Source: Streptomyces yangpuensis
Lineage (GTDB): Bacteria > Actinomycetota > Actinomycetes > Streptomycetales > Streptomycetaceae
Assembly (NCBI RefSeq): GCF_001005295.1
Contig: NZ_LBMK01000003.1
Span: 1,285,221 to 1,318,803 of the forward strand
Length of the DNA stretch: 33,583 nt
Reading direction: 5' to 3'
In this document: in pieces, positions 1 through 10,307 of the stretch
Numbering within the stretch: position 1 is the stretch's first letter
How the letters are laid out: each line of letters starts with the position of its first letter
Program-made: the position numbers and the translations under genes
The notes under the pieces: model-generated
What the model saw: the letters and a program-made list of their open reading frames with translations, nothing else
Database searches by the model: none
What the model was told of the DNA's origin: nothing

Positions 1-80
1 GGTGTCTGGACGGAGGAGTCCACCCCAGCAGCCAGCTGGGCACTACCTCCAAGCCCGGTCCTTCAGGGCCGGGTCAAGTT
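1..80 (+). mobile_element. Probable right end of an IS200/IS605-type element (partial)
   Basis: The edge carries a compact imperfect hairpin at 54-73: arm CCCGGTCCT, 2-nt loop, arm AGGGCCGGG with one G-T pair. It is preceded by AAG and followed by TCAAGTTGAC. This layout (AAGCCC...CTTCAG...GGG then a GTTCAC/GTTGAC-like end) resembles the subterminal hairpin found after tnpB in IS200/IS605 elements of actinomycetes. The transposase or tnpB gene itself would lie outside the window, so the call rests on the hairpin alone. An ordinary intrinsic terminator of an upstream gene is the main alternative. Confidence 0.4.
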
Positions 81-891
81 GACCAAGTCCCTGTTCGCTG
101 CGTACATCCAGGCTCTGGACGCAAGCCGTGCCCAGCTGGACCGGGACACCTGCGCCTGCCCGCCCGACGCCCATCCCGCGGACCTGGACTCGGAGTACGC
201 GGTCGAGGCGGGAGCGAGCATGCTCAGCGTGGCCGGACGGGCCGCGTTCGCCGAGGACTACGGTCTCGATGAGGAGGAGCTGGCGGCGTTCGACTGCGAA
301 GGGTTCCTCGCGGACCTCGCCGACGAGGCCCTGGCCCGCCTGCACGAGGCCCACCAGGAGCTGTTCGGCGACATCGACGTCTCCCACCTGGACGTTAAGT
401 TCCTCCTGGAGGACGGAGGCGTTGACGTCGTCGCCCTGCAGGAGGCGCTCAGCCGCAGTTGGGAGCACAACAGCGGTCAGGTCGCTCTGTGGTCCGCCCG
501 CCGCTGGCTCGCCGGGCAGGTGCGGGACGAGGAGCGGATCGCCGTGTTCCTGTGCCTGTGGATGGGCATCTCCCAGTCGTACGCGGGCCTGCCGCCCTCG
601 TACGCGCGCGACCTGGCCGCCGCGCTCGCCACCATCGACCTGGACGCCTCCTGCGAGCACCCTCGGCACCCCTGGTCCGCCGCCGAATCCACCGGGCAGT
701 CCCAGTACCGCGCGGTGGTCCACCTGCACGCGCCGGACGACCACCCCGACACCCCCGTGCCCGCCGAGCTCTCGTCACGCGAGCTGTGGGAATGCCCGGT
801 GCACTACGCCCAGTTGGCGCGGGAGGCGCTGAAGGAACTCGAAGGATGGCGCACCATGCGCGGCGGCGACGCGGAGGACTGGGAGGACTGA
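79..891 (+). CDS. Hypothetical protein, acidic, 270 aa
   Basis: I do not recognise this family. The frame has strong Streptomyces codon bias and is rich in Asp/Glu, with no signal peptide or membrane segment. Two His/Cys-containing stretches are seen: CACP near residue 26 and an ECPVHYAQLAREAL segment near the C-terminus. The TTG at 79 is the first plausible start after the edge hairpin. It has no convincing ribosome binding site, and the frame remains open to the window edge. The N-terminus may therefore lie outside the window, or may have been altered by the adjacent mobile-element end. The gene stands alone, with a 668-bp gap after it. Confidence 0.7.
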   Translation: MTKSLFAAYIQALDASRAQLDRDTCACPPDAHPADLDSEYAVEAGASMLSVAGRAAFAEDYGLDEEELAAFDCEGFLADLADEALARLHEAHQELFGDIDVSHLDVKFLLEDGGVDVVALQEALSRSWEHNSGQVALWSARRWLAGQVRDEERIAVFLCLWMGISQSYAGLPPSYARDLAAALATIDLDASCEHPRHPWSAAESTGQSQYRAVVHLHAPDDHPDTPVPAELSSRELWECPVHYAQLAREALKELEGWRTMRGGDAEDWED

Positions 892-1559
892 CCGGTCCCG
901 CTACCGCTACCGCTACCGGTCCGGTCCAGTCCCGGTCCCGCTCGGCGCCGGTCGCCTCACCCATCACCCGTCTCCGTATTCCCTCACGACGACCGAGATG
1001 AACTCACGCAGGGAACTGGCCGGGCGCCGCTTGGTCGACCGCCTTGGTCGTCTCCGGCGCCCGCCTGGTTCACCTCCTCCCGACCCATGACGAATACGGC
1101 CTCGTCGGACGACTCCCGCCCGCCAGAACCGCCCGGCGGCCCACGTCCGCCCCGCACCCGCCCCGCCGGCGGTGAGGAGGGCGAGGCGCTGGGGGCAATG
1201 GTTCCGGAGCCTCGGGACTTGACGTCCCTCTGCCTCCTCCGAGAGCCCGCCCGACCGCAGTCATCCCGTCACCCTTCACCGCGAATCGGCGCACTGTGCA
1301 ACGCCGTCACCAGGGAGGTACGGGCCGCCGAGGGCTCCGAAACCCCGCCTCCCCCGCCCCGCGCGGGGCCTGGGATGTGCCGCGCGAGCTGCGTGAATGC
1401 GCGACCGCACGCGGCTGCGGTCCGGTATCCGGATGATGTGTCCTTAAATCGACCGCCGATTAGCCGCGCTCCTTTGAACCTGCCAGTCTGAATCTCAGTT
1501 GAGCGCAAGATCGCAGCCGTGAATACCAATCAACCCTAGAATCGAAGGCGAAACTTGTC
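892..1559. other. Gene-poor interval before the SSI gene
   Basis: No convincing gene is seen. Just after the stop codon there is a short run of CTACCG/GGTCC-type repeats (about 899-945). On the minus strand, around 964-1100, a frame ends in a plausible peptide (SLREFISVVVREYGDG, stop at 964-966). A second frame has an ATG followed by MGREEVNQAG. They do not join in one frame, so this could be a decayed small gene. The open frame at 1087-1491 is proline-rich shadow coding without a ribosome binding site. Confidence 0.5.
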
Positions 1560-1985
1560 ATGCGTCACCACGTCATCGCCGTATCCGCCCTCAGTCTTCT
1601 CTGTCTCGCAGGCAGCACCGGTCTCGCGGAGGCTCAACCCGCAAGTGCCCACGGCCCGTCCGCGATGGTCTTCACCGTCATCCAGGGCTCCGGCGAGCCC
1701 ACGGACACCGTCCTGCGCGCCACCACCCTGAGCTGCGCCTATACGGCCGAAGGCACTCACCCCGACCCGCGGGCCGCGTGCGACGCCCTCATCGCCACCG
1801 ACGGCGAACTCAACCGCCTGCTGACGGCGCCGGACCCGTCGCTGGCCTGCCCCATGTACTTCGACCCCGTGACGGTCACGGCGGACGGCGTGCTGAACGG
1901 CCGGCGCGCGGCCTGGAAGCACACCTTCTCCAACACCTGCGTGATGTCCGCGAACCTGAACTCCAGCCCGGTGTACGCCTTCTGA
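1560..1985 (+). CDS. Secreted SSI-family subtilisin inhibitor
   Basis: This is a Streptomyces subtilisin inhibitor-like protein of 141 aa. It has a signal peptide of about 25-30 residues followed by a mature domain of about 110 residues, the normal family length. The four family cysteines are present at 59, 74, 97 and 127 and would form two disulfides. The reactive-site loop reads ACPMYFDP, giving P1 Met99 and P1' Tyr100; Met at P1 is typical of inhibitors of subtilisin-type proteases. The C-terminus SPVYAF matches the family's aromatic end. It would be exported and inhibit extracellular serine proteases. GAAGG at 1545-1549 lies 10 nt before the ATG. A strong hairpin follows the gene. Confidence 0.95.
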   Translation: MRHHVIAVSALSLLCLAGSTGLAEAQPASAHGPSAMVFTVIQGSGEPTDTVLRATTLSCAYTAEGTHPDPRAACDALIATDGELNRLLTAPDPSLACPMYFDPVTVTADGVLNGRRAAWKHTFSNTCVMSANLNSSPVYAF

Positions 1986-2043
1986 CGCCGTGCAGCCTGT
2001 AGCTCGTTCCAGCCCGGAGGATGGCGGCCCATGGGCTCGCGGA

Positions 2044-2088
2044 GGGCGGCTGGGCAAGGCGGCGGTACGTCCGCCGGCCCAGCCGCCC
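2044..2088 (+). terminator. Strong hairpin after the SSI gene
   Basis: A perfect 12-bp stem (GGGCGGCTGGGC at 2044-2055 with GCCCAGCCGCCC at 2077-2088) is extended inward by GGCGG/CCGCC with a small bulge and an 8-nt loop. It lies 60 bp after the SSI stop codon and before the next gene. There is no T-tract, as is usual for Streptomyces terminators. Confidence 0.7.
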
Positions 2089-2263
2089 GCTCACCTGCGC
2101 ACCGGCCCGCTTGCCTTCCCGCGGCCGGATGGCGGGCCGGTACGACGGCTGGCAGCCTGGAAGAGAGGCCGTAGCGGAGGCCTGTGCCACGCGCCGCCAC
2201 TCGCGCGACGCGGCACCTCAACCGCTGGAAACCACAGTTCGTGTTCGCAGGAGGTGGACCTCC

Positions 2264-2875
2264 TTGACCAGGCACGCTTCACACACCAGAACCGCACGGA
2301 GCCTCGCGGCGGCCGCCATCCTGTCGGCCGCGCTGGTTCCCGTATCGGCAGCACCGGCGCCGGCCGTCGCCTGCGACACGGCGGCCGCTGCCCGGGCGCC
2401 GAGCAGCAGTAACGACACTGCCGTCCGGAACGCGGTGGTATGCCTCATCAACGCTCAGCGCACGCAGAGGGGGCTCCCCGCCCTCACCGTCAACCAGGCG
2501 CTGACGACGGCGGCGCAGCAGCACTCCGCGGCCGCCGTGCAGCTGAAGTGGTGGGGACCGGGCCAGGATTCGCATCGCAATCCGCAGACCGGTTCGACAC
2601 CGGAAAGCCGGATCAAGGCCGCGGGCTACTGCCCGAACCCCAGGTCCTGGGCCGTCGCCGAGATCACGTACACCGGCTGGGGCGGCTACGGAACCCCGAA
2701 CGCCGCGGTCAACTGGTGGATGAACGTGAGCACGTGGGGCCACCGCCAGAGGATCCTCGACCCGTCGATGCGGGAGATCGGAGCCTGGGCCCAGCCGGGT
2801 GCGGCCGACCGCGCCGGGGCCGGCGCGAGCCAGGCCGGAACCTACGTCGTGACCTTCGGGCGCTGCCAGCAGTGA
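2264..2875 (+). CDS. Secreted CAP (SCP/PR-1) domain protein
   Basis: The product is 203 aa, with an N-terminal signal sequence (RTARSLAAAAILSAALV..., cleavage probably near residue 30-36) and one CAP/SCP domain from about residue 50. The recognisable features are LINAQRTQRGLPAL, His87 in AAQQHSAAA, a WWxN segment, and GHRQRILDPSMREIGAW, which contains His160 and Glu171 of the CAP cavity. The usual GENI motif is replaced by VAEIT. Cysteines at 37, 60, 123 and near the C-terminus suggest disulfides. The start is TTG at 2264, chosen because AGGAGG at 2249-2254 sits 9 nt upstream; the longer in-frame extension lacks a ribosome site and would bury the signal peptide. Bacterial CAP proteins have no firmly established common function. 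Confidence 0.9.
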   Translation: MTRHASHTRTARSLAAAAILSAALVPVSAAPAPAVACDTAAAARAPSSSNDTAVRNAVVCLINAQRTQRGLPALTVNQALTTAAQQHSAAAVQLKWWGPGQDSHRNPQTGSTPESRIKAAGYCPNPRSWAVAEITYTGWGGYGTPNAAVNWWMNVSTWGHRQRILDPSMREIGAWAQPGAADRAGAGASQAGTYVVTFGRCQQ

Positions 2876-3064
2876 ATCACGTCGCCGGACGAGTAGACAT
2901 TCCTCACCCGGGTCGGCGTACAGCGGCTACGGCAATCACTGCTGCTACCCGACATCCGCCGACCATTCCACGTCGCCGCGGTGGGCGGACTGCATCCTTC
3001 GGCCTACCGGGTTTTCGGACCTGCGGAGGACGATCTCTCGGCACCGCCGCGAGAGGGTTGATGC

Positions 3065-3292
3065 GTGCGAACAACCATTGGATACACCGTCGAAAGCATC
3101 GGCTACGTCGTAGGAGCCCAGGGGGTCGTCAGCTTCGCGTCGCAGACCTTCTTCGGCACCGAGTGGGGCTGGCTGCACAAGGTCGTCGACCTCCCGTCCG
3201 CCGCTTACCTCGGCCTCGTCGCCCTGGGGCTGGCCCTCGTCGCCGGCGGCGTGAAGACACGCAAGGCAGCCGAGCGCCAGGAGACCGCCTGA
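3065..3292 (+). CDS. Small two-segment membrane protein, 75 aa
   Basis: The GTG start at 3065 has GAGAGGG 7 nt upstream. The peptide has a hydrophobic stretch around residues 9-30 and a clear transmembrane helix at about 44-62 (AAYLGLVALGLALVAGGV). It ends in a basic tail, KTRKAAERQETA. I do not recognise a named family. It stands alone between a secreted CAP protein and a non-coding stretch. Confidence 0.7.
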   Translation: MRTTIGYTVESIGYVVGAQGVVSFASQTFFGTEWGWLHKVVDLPSAAYLGLVALGLALVAGGVKTRKAAERQETA

Positions 3293-3874
3293 CCGCCTGA
3301 CGGGCAGAGCACCGGACCGCCGAGCCCGCCGCTCACGGTGGGTTCGCCGGCGCTGCCGGGCATGCGCTCACCTTCCGCCGTGGCTGTGTCGCGAACCCCG
3401 CCGAATCCCCCAGACTGCCGCCCGTTTCTGCCCCTGCCGTAGCTTTCCGGCCATGGAAACGAACCCACAAAACGATGAGATAGAGCTGATCCGGCCGGCC
3501 GACCCCGCCCAGAGCGTCAGCGTGCGCCTGCGGTCGACCGCCCCGACCCTCGAAAGCCTGGGCGGCCCGGGCTGCCCTCGACACAGCGGATTACCGAACA
3601 GAACGTCGTTGAATACGATGGCAGACGGCATACCGGCGCTTCGTGAAATGGACGCGGGACCGAGTCGGGGCCCGAGTGCATCGGGTCGCCCTGGACGAGC
3701 TCGGTACCCAGGGGAGAACCGGACTGGTTGCTGTGTGCCATGACTCGTGGGCATCCGTGCCCTCGAAGGGAGCCGCTGACCGGGACCGAATGCGACTGAT
3801 CGCCCGCCGTGGAGCGACCTCTCCCCACATCCGGGCGGCAGCCGTGGCCTGGACCGTGTCGGCGGGCGGACCGG
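3293..3874. other. Gene-poor interval with one possible short ORF
   Basis: No solid gene is present. An open frame at 3453-3743 (+) begins METNPQNDEIELIRPADPAQ and looks protein-like for about 40 residues before turning into Arg/Gly/Pro-rich shadow sequence. A -10-like TAGCTT at about 3440-3445 lies about 7 nt before the ATG, which would fit a leaderless start, but there is no convincing -35. It could be the 5' fragment of a broken gene. The rest of the interval looks unstructured. Confidence 0.4.
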
Positions 3875-4357
3875 TCAGTGCGAGGCCGGTCCCACACTGC
3901 GGACCCACACGGGAAAAGGTGCGGCATCCATCTCGGGAGCGGTCTGGTCTGACTGGCCGTTTTCGGCCTCAAGTTCCGACCAGGGGACCAGGCCAGGGTC
4001 CTGGTCGCAAAGGAAGCCCTCGACGACAGGACCGAGATCGTCGGTAGGCACGTAGGCGCCACCAAAGGGCAGCTTGTCCGCGGCCACCGATCCGGTTGAG
4101 CACCGGAGCTGCCCAGCCTGCTCGTCGTGCCATACGTAGAACGTCGCCACCCCACCGAAGCCCATCTCGCGGATGCGGAGCCGGATGCCTTCGGCAGTCC
4201 GCTCGAAAGCGGCGACCACCTCCGGCACGGACAAGGCGCGCCTGTCCTCCTCCTCCGCCCCCAGCCACCAGGTGTTGGTCTCCGTCTCCACCCGCCGATC
4301 AGCCGGCTCCAGCACCAGAGGTTCGTCCGCCACCTCGGCGATCCATGTCAACAACAT
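3875..4357 (-). CDS. Hypothetical protein, 160 aa
   Basis: The family is not recognised. The protein is acidic and soluble-looking, with WWLGAEEEDRRALSVPEVVAAFERTAEGIRLRIREMG, then GVATFYVWHDEQAGQLRCSTG, then KLPFGGAYVPTDDLGPVVEGFL. This reads as an alpha/beta protein with a conserved-looking core and a variable tail. Codon bias is Streptomyces-like throughout. The ATG at 4357 is the longest start; no strong ribosome site is visible, so the start is uncertain. Confidence 0.65.
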   Translation of the reverse strand: MLLTWIAEVADEPLVLEPADRRVETETNTWWLGAEEEDRRALSVPEVVAAFERTAEGIRLRIREMGFGGVATFYVWHDEQAGQLRCSTGSVAADKLPFGGAYVPTDDLGPVVEGFLCDQDPGLVPWSELEAENGQSDQTAPEMDAAPFPVWVRSVGPASH

Positions 4358-4978
4358 CTCAGAATTATCCGGTACACCCCGGCGTGGTGGACACCATCGC
4401 CCTTCAAGCGGCAGCCGCGGAGGTTCTTGCGGAGAACGGAGGTATGCCGTCGATGCTGCGCGTCAGCGGTGGTTTCTCCGTCCTGCTTCGGTGAGGGCCA
4501 GGGTGAGGCACCCCAGCCACTCACCGGATGGCCCGAGAGAGCCATCCCGCGCTGTCCAGCGAATTTTGTTTTGATGGGCCGGCTGCCGTCGGCTCCATCG
4601 CTGCTACGCACGCAAGCCCGAACACGTCCTGGGCCTTCGCCGGCAGAGCCGCAGCCGTCGTCCAACGCCGGCGTTTTACCAGGACCCAACTCTGACGCCG
4701 GCGAGGATCCGGCTGGATGCGCTGGTCAGTCGAGACCAGCTGAAGGAGCCTCGATGAGCCATTACTTCGACCTCGGCGACGAGACACTGTGGAAGGCTGC
4801 CACCATGTTCGACGGATGATTCGAGCGGAAAGTGAGGCGCGGTACCCTCCGCACCGGGCTTGTCTGTTGGGTTCGGGTGCACCCATGGCATCGATCGTTC
4901 CAGCAAACTCGGCCTGCCAAGGACCATCCCAATCTGTGGCCCGAGTGTGCTTCTGCGACGGCCCGTTGGTGGTCGGGG
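4358..4978. other. Gene-poor interval
   Basis: No full gene is identifiable. It holds a perfect 12-bp palindrome AACGCCGGCGTT (4664-4675), with a near copy of its core (GACGCCGGCG) about 20 bp further on. There is also a 21-codon ORF listed separately. Base composition is lower in GC than the flanks around 4340-4380 and 4555-4580, and frames break often, as expected of decayed or non-coding sequence. Confidence 0.4.
4754..4819 (+). CDS. Possible 21-aa peptide or truncated gene start
   Basis: The ATG at 4754 is preceded by AAGGAG 5 nt upstream, one of the best ribosome sites in this gap. The frame reads MSHYFDLGDETLWKAATMFD then Gly and TGA. It is not a recognised peptide. It may be a true small peptide or the first codons of a gene broken just downstream. 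Only the ribosome site and the start make it worth listing. Confidence 0.25.
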   Translation: MSHYFDLGDETLWKAATMFDG

Positions 4979-5422
4979 CTACCGTGCGGCGTTGAACGAG
5001 TAGGTGGCGGTGCCCTTGAAGAACTTGTAGTCGTCGAGTTTGCCGAGTTCGAACTCGTAGGTACCCGCCGGATGGTCTTCGAACTTGGCCGTCTGGCCGT
5101 CGCGACACTTGATCTTCTCGGTGCCGGAGACGTAGTTGTAGCCGTCGGTCCGCCGCAGGAGCACGGTCATGTCCCCGTTGGGGTGATCGCACTTCTTGAC
5201 GGTGAAGTGAATGCGACCCCGAATGCCCGTCTTGAACTCGGGTGTCAGCCAGATGTGCTGGTACTCGAAGTTGACAGTCCTGCTTGCCGCGCTGGCCGAC
5301 GCCACCTGCGTAACGGCAAGCGTCGTGGAGCAGCACAGGATCGCGGCGATGCGTGACAGGTGTCGCAGGGCGGCGTGATGGGTGGGCATGTCGAACACTT
5401 TCCGTCGGTGCGTACGATTCAT
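4979..5422 (-). CDS. Secreted hypothetical protein, 147 aa
   Basis: An N-terminal signal peptide (basic N-region to about residue 24, hydrophobic core around 25-40, cleavage near ASASAA 41-46) is followed by a mature domain of about 100 residues. The mature part is rich in beta-forming residues and has two cysteines (78 and 106) that could form a disulfide. The motif NYVSGTEKIKCRDGQTAKF is followed by GTYEFELGKLDDYKFFKGTATYSF, which suggests a small beta-sandwich. No family is recognised. The ATG at 5422 is favoured by GGGAGG 7-8 nt upstream; a second ATG at 5389 lacks one. Confidence 0.75.
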   Translation of the reverse strand: MNRTHRRKVFDMPTHHAALRHLSRIAAILCCSTTLAVTQVASASAASRTVNFEYQHIWLTPEFKTGIRGRIHFTVKKCDHPNGDMTVLLRRTDGYNYVSGTEKIKCRDGQTAKFEDHPAGTYEFELGKLDDYKFFKGTATYSFNAAR

Positions 5423-6090
5423 CGCTCATCCTCCCCGAGGGGGTGCGGCCGGGGCATCGCGCGCACAGGTGACAGCGTTGCGATGGTGTTGACCGGCGTC
5501 CGCAACGATCCGTCCTGGTGTACTCCCTGAGCGGCCGCGCCTGTGGGCTGCGTTGTGCGAAGCGCGTCTGCATCGCCTGACGGGGGTGCGGTGACGTTTT
5601 TGCTTCCCTGTCCGCCGCTCGGCGCGTATCGCGGGTATCGCATCGGATATCCGCCATATCGACGTTCCGGCTGGATTTCGCTTATGGGGTGGTCTTGAGG
5701 GATATGTCGAGGTGGGTGTGAGGAACGTTTCGGCAATTCGGTGGATGTAGTGGCGAGGGATTACGCCGGGCGGGCTTTTGTCGTGCTGCGTATGTGCTGA
5801 TGACCCTGAGGGTGGCTCGTGTGGGGGTGGGTGAGGCTGGATGGGCGGTGACTTCCTTCGGTGTCCCTGGGGGTGGTGCGGGGAGGGTTTTCCGGCCAAT
5901 TCTCAAATGTGTGAGGCGGTCGGCTTTCTTGGGTGAATCGTTTCTCGGAGATCATCGGATGTTCCGGTGACTGCGTGTTCCGAGTGAATGGGCTGTTCAA
6001 ATTTATCGACGGGCCTGTGGGGGCTGGTAGTAATTCCCTTGCGCTCGGATTCGAGCCGATTAGCCCTGTACAGAGAATGGAATCCGCACC
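5423..6090. other. Gene-poor divergent intergenic region
   Basis: This lies between a leftward secreted protein gene and the rightward lectin-like gene, so it should carry both promoters. No ORF with a ribosome site and Streptomyces codon bias is visible. The stretch around 5690-6010 is noticeably lower in GC than the genes around it. I could not assign a convincing -35/-10 pair. Confidence 0.4.
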
Positions 6091-6570
6091 ATGGGCATCG
6101 CCCTGCGCAACACCGTCGCCCTCGCCGCGCTGGCAGTGACCGCCTCCCTCCTGCCGGTCGCTCAGGCAGGCGCGGCGAGCACCACCCAGCAGAGCGCGCG
6201 CATCCCCGGCCGATACTGTCTCGCCAACGCCTGGGAGACCCCGAACATCTCCACCAAGCCCTGCGACGCCGCCGACCGGGGCCAGCACTGGACCGTCTCC
6301 GGCCACCAGATCTCCCTCACCAACGCGCGCGCCTACTGCCTCGCCAACACCTGGAACACCGCACAGGTCTCGGTGAAGCCGTGCAACCCCAACGACCAGG
6401 GGCAGTACTGGAACATCTCCGGCCAGCAGATCTCCCTCACCTACGCCCCGGCCTACTGCTTCGCCAATGCCTGGGAGACCCCGAACGTCTCCACCAAGGC
6501 GTGCGACCGCGCCGACCGCGGGCAGAGCTGGGCGGTCTTCAACGACCAGGTCAGCCTCGGACTCGCCTGA
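6091..6570 (+). CDS. Secreted three-repeat QxW (ricin-type) lectin-like protein
   Basis: The 159-aa product has a signal peptide (residues 1 to about 29, ending AQAGAAS) followed by three near-identical repeats with a 40-residue period. Each begins YCLANAWET-like (Cys43, 83, 123), has a second Cys (58, 98, 138), and carries a QxW motif (QHW 65-67, QYW 105-107, QSW 145-147). QxW with paired cysteines is the signature of ricin B-type beta-trefoil lectins, and three repeats would make a single trefoil. It would be exported and may bind carbohydrate; the ligand cannot be inferred. The repeats are very similar to each other, suggesting recent internal duplication. A hairpin terminator follows. Confidence 0.85.
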   Translation: MGIALRNTVALAALAVTASLLPVAQAGAASTTQQSARIPGRYCLANAWETPNISTKPCDAADRGQHWTVSGHQISLTNARAYCLANTWNTAQVSVKPCNPNDQGQYWNISGQQISLTYAPAYCFANAWETPNVSTKACDRADRGQSWAVFNDQVSLGLA

Positions 6571-6601
6571 TCCCTGACCCCTGATCCCCGATCCCGCTGC
6601 C

Positions 6602-6633
6602 GTGCCCAGGGCCGATGCCTCCGCCCTGGGCAC
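6602..6633. terminator. Bidirectional terminator between convergent genes
   Basis: A perfect 11-bp stem, GTGCCCAGGGC (6602-6612) with GCCCTGGGCAC (6623-6633) and a 10-nt loop, lies between the stops of the convergent lectin-like and phosphoketolase genes. It can serve both directions. Confidence 0.8.
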
Positions 6634-6685
6634 AGCAGTCAGGACTCCGCTCCCACGCGCCGCGCTGAAGGTGGTCGGTTCCTGG

Positions 6686-9079
<2,394 letters not shown>

Positions 9080-9208
9080 GTCCGCTCCTGAGGGCGAGTG
9101 TGAGGGCGAGGACGAGTACAGGGGCGAGGGACGTTCGTCGACTGGGTCGATGCCGACACTGTGCGCGCCTCCCGGGTGCGCCGGGGAGGGGAGGACCGGC
9201 CCTCGGGG

Positions 9209-9224
9209 AGGGACCGTCGGCCCT
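9209..9224 (+). promoter_or_regulatory. DevR/OsdR-like box 1 (upstream of the usp gene)
   Basis: The sequence AGGGACCGTCGGCCCT lies about 125 bp before the GTG of the universal stress protein gene and 130 bp before the divergent phosphoketolase start. It matches two other sites in this region (10742-10757 and 11242-11258) in the pattern GGGACC-N(3-4)-GGCCC. The pattern resembles mycobacterial DevR/DosR and streptomycete OsdR binding sites. The assignment is by resemblance and recurrence. Confidence 0.55.
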
Positions 9225-9347
9225 TTCGCGCACCTGCCCGGCCCGGGGAAGGTGAATCCCGGTGGCGCCCGGTCCTTCCCCCGGCCGGCGCCACCCGTAC
9301 CTGCCATCGACCCCGATGCCTCGCGCATCAGTACGGAGGACAGCACC

Positions 9348-10259
9348 GTGAAGCGCACCGTCGTCGTCGGCGTGGACGGCTCCCCCGAGAGCCGGGCCGC
9401 AGCCGACTGGGCCGCCGAGGAAGCCGTACGCCGCGACCTGCACGTGCACGTGGTCCACGCCTGGCTGTGGCAGCCGCTGGCCGTCCCGGTCGTCCAGGAC
9501 CGCAGCGTCGAGGCCCGCCGTGCGCAGGAGATCCTGGACGAGACGCGGGCGGACCTCACCCGACGCCACCCGCGGCTCTCCCTCACCGCGGAAGTGGTGC
9601 CGGACGTCCCCGTGCCCGCCCTGCTGCGCGCCGCCAAGGACGCGGAGATGCTGGTGCTCGGCACGCGCGGGCACAGCGCGCTCGCCGGCTTCCTGCTGGG
9701 CTCGTACGGACAGCAGCTGATCGCCTCCGCCGAGTGCCCCGTCGTCTCCGTGCGGGCCCGGGACGGCATCGCTCCGCCGGAGGCCGCCGGAGACGAGGGG
9801 GCCGCCGAGGGCGAGGCGGTCGCCGGAGGCGAGGTGGTCGTCGGCCAGCAGGGCAGCGTCGAGGAATCCGCCGACGTACTGCGCTTCGCCTTCGAGGCGG
9901 CCGCGGCACGCAAAGTGCCCCTGCGCGCGGTCCGCGCCTGGAGCCTGCCCCCGGTTTACGCCTACAGCCTCGGGTCGATGTGGATCGCCGAGCTGCTCGG
10001 CGGGCTGGAACCGTTCGAGAAGGCCGCGCTGGAGCAGGCACTGGAGCCGTGGAAGGCGAAATATCCCGAGGTGGACGTCGTCGCGCAGGTGGAGCAGGGC
10101 AGTGCCGGGCACGTGCTGCTGTCCGCCGCGTCCGACGCGCGACTGCTCGTCGTCGGCCGCCGGATCCGGGAGTCGGCACTGGGACCGCGTACCGGCTCGG
10201 TGGCCCATGCCGTCCTGCACCACTCGGTCTGCCCCGTCGCCGTCGTGCCGCACCACTGA
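9348..10259 (+). CDS. Tandem universal stress protein (UspA family)
   Basis: The 303-aa product has two Usp domains. The first (about 1-136) has VVVGVDGS with Asp10 and a complete ATP-binding signature, Gly105-x2-Gly108-x9-Gly118-Ser119 (GTRGHSALAGFLLGS). The second (about 163-300) is degenerate: its VVVGQQGS lacks the Asp, and GRRIRESALGPRTGS lacks the second glycine of the signature. Between them is a linker of Ala/Gly/Glu-rich sequence (about 140-165). The GTG at 9348 is chosen because GGAGG at 9335-9339 lies 8 nt upstream. Tandem Usp proteins are typical members of DosR/OsdR regulons, and a DosR-like box lies upstream here. Confidence 0.95.
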   Translation: MKRTVVVGVDGSPESRAAADWAAEEAVRRDLHVHVVHAWLWQPLAVPVVQDRSVEARRAQEILDETRADLTRRHPRLSLTAEVVPDVPVPALLRAAKDAEMLVLGTRGHSALAGFLLGSYGQQLIASAECPVVSVRARDGIAPPEAAGDEGAAEGEAVAGGEVVVGQQGSVEESADVLRFAFEAAAARKVPLRAVRAWSLPPVYAYSLGSMWIAELLGGLEPFEKAALEQALEPWKAKYPEVDVVAQVEQGSAGHVLLSAASDARLLVVGRRIRESALGPRTGSVAHAVLHHSVCPVAVVPHH

Positions 10260-10291
10260 GGCGGCGCCGACCCCGGGAAGGGGCCGGGCAG

Positions 10292-10307
10292 CAGGCCACG
10301 CGGCCTG
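10292..10307. terminator. Small hairpin after the usp gene
   Basis: CAGGCC and GGCCTG form a 6-bp stem with a 4-nt ACGC loop 33 bp after the usp stop. It also marks the point where the response-regulator remnant on the other strand loses its homology. It is short and only weakly supported as a terminator. Confidence 0.35.

Noticed and set aside
1087..1491. Open frame of 134 codons on the plus strand
   Set aside because: Proline/arginine-rich composition typical of shadow frames in GC-rich DNA, no ribosome site and no recognisable motif.
3453..3743. Possible 96-codon gene beginning METNPQNDEIELIRPADPAQ
   Set aside because: The first part looks protein-like, but the rest has shadow composition and no ribosome site is present; kept only as a note in the gap entry.
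4521..5657. 378-codon open frame on the minus strand
   Set aside because: It runs antisense or out of frame through the secreted hypothetical gene and is Arg/His-rich with no family features.
9080..9913. N-terminal extension of the phosphoketolase to more than 1000 residues
   Set aside because: The extension is antisense to the usp gene; the ATG at 9079 has a good ribosome site and fits the family N-terminus.
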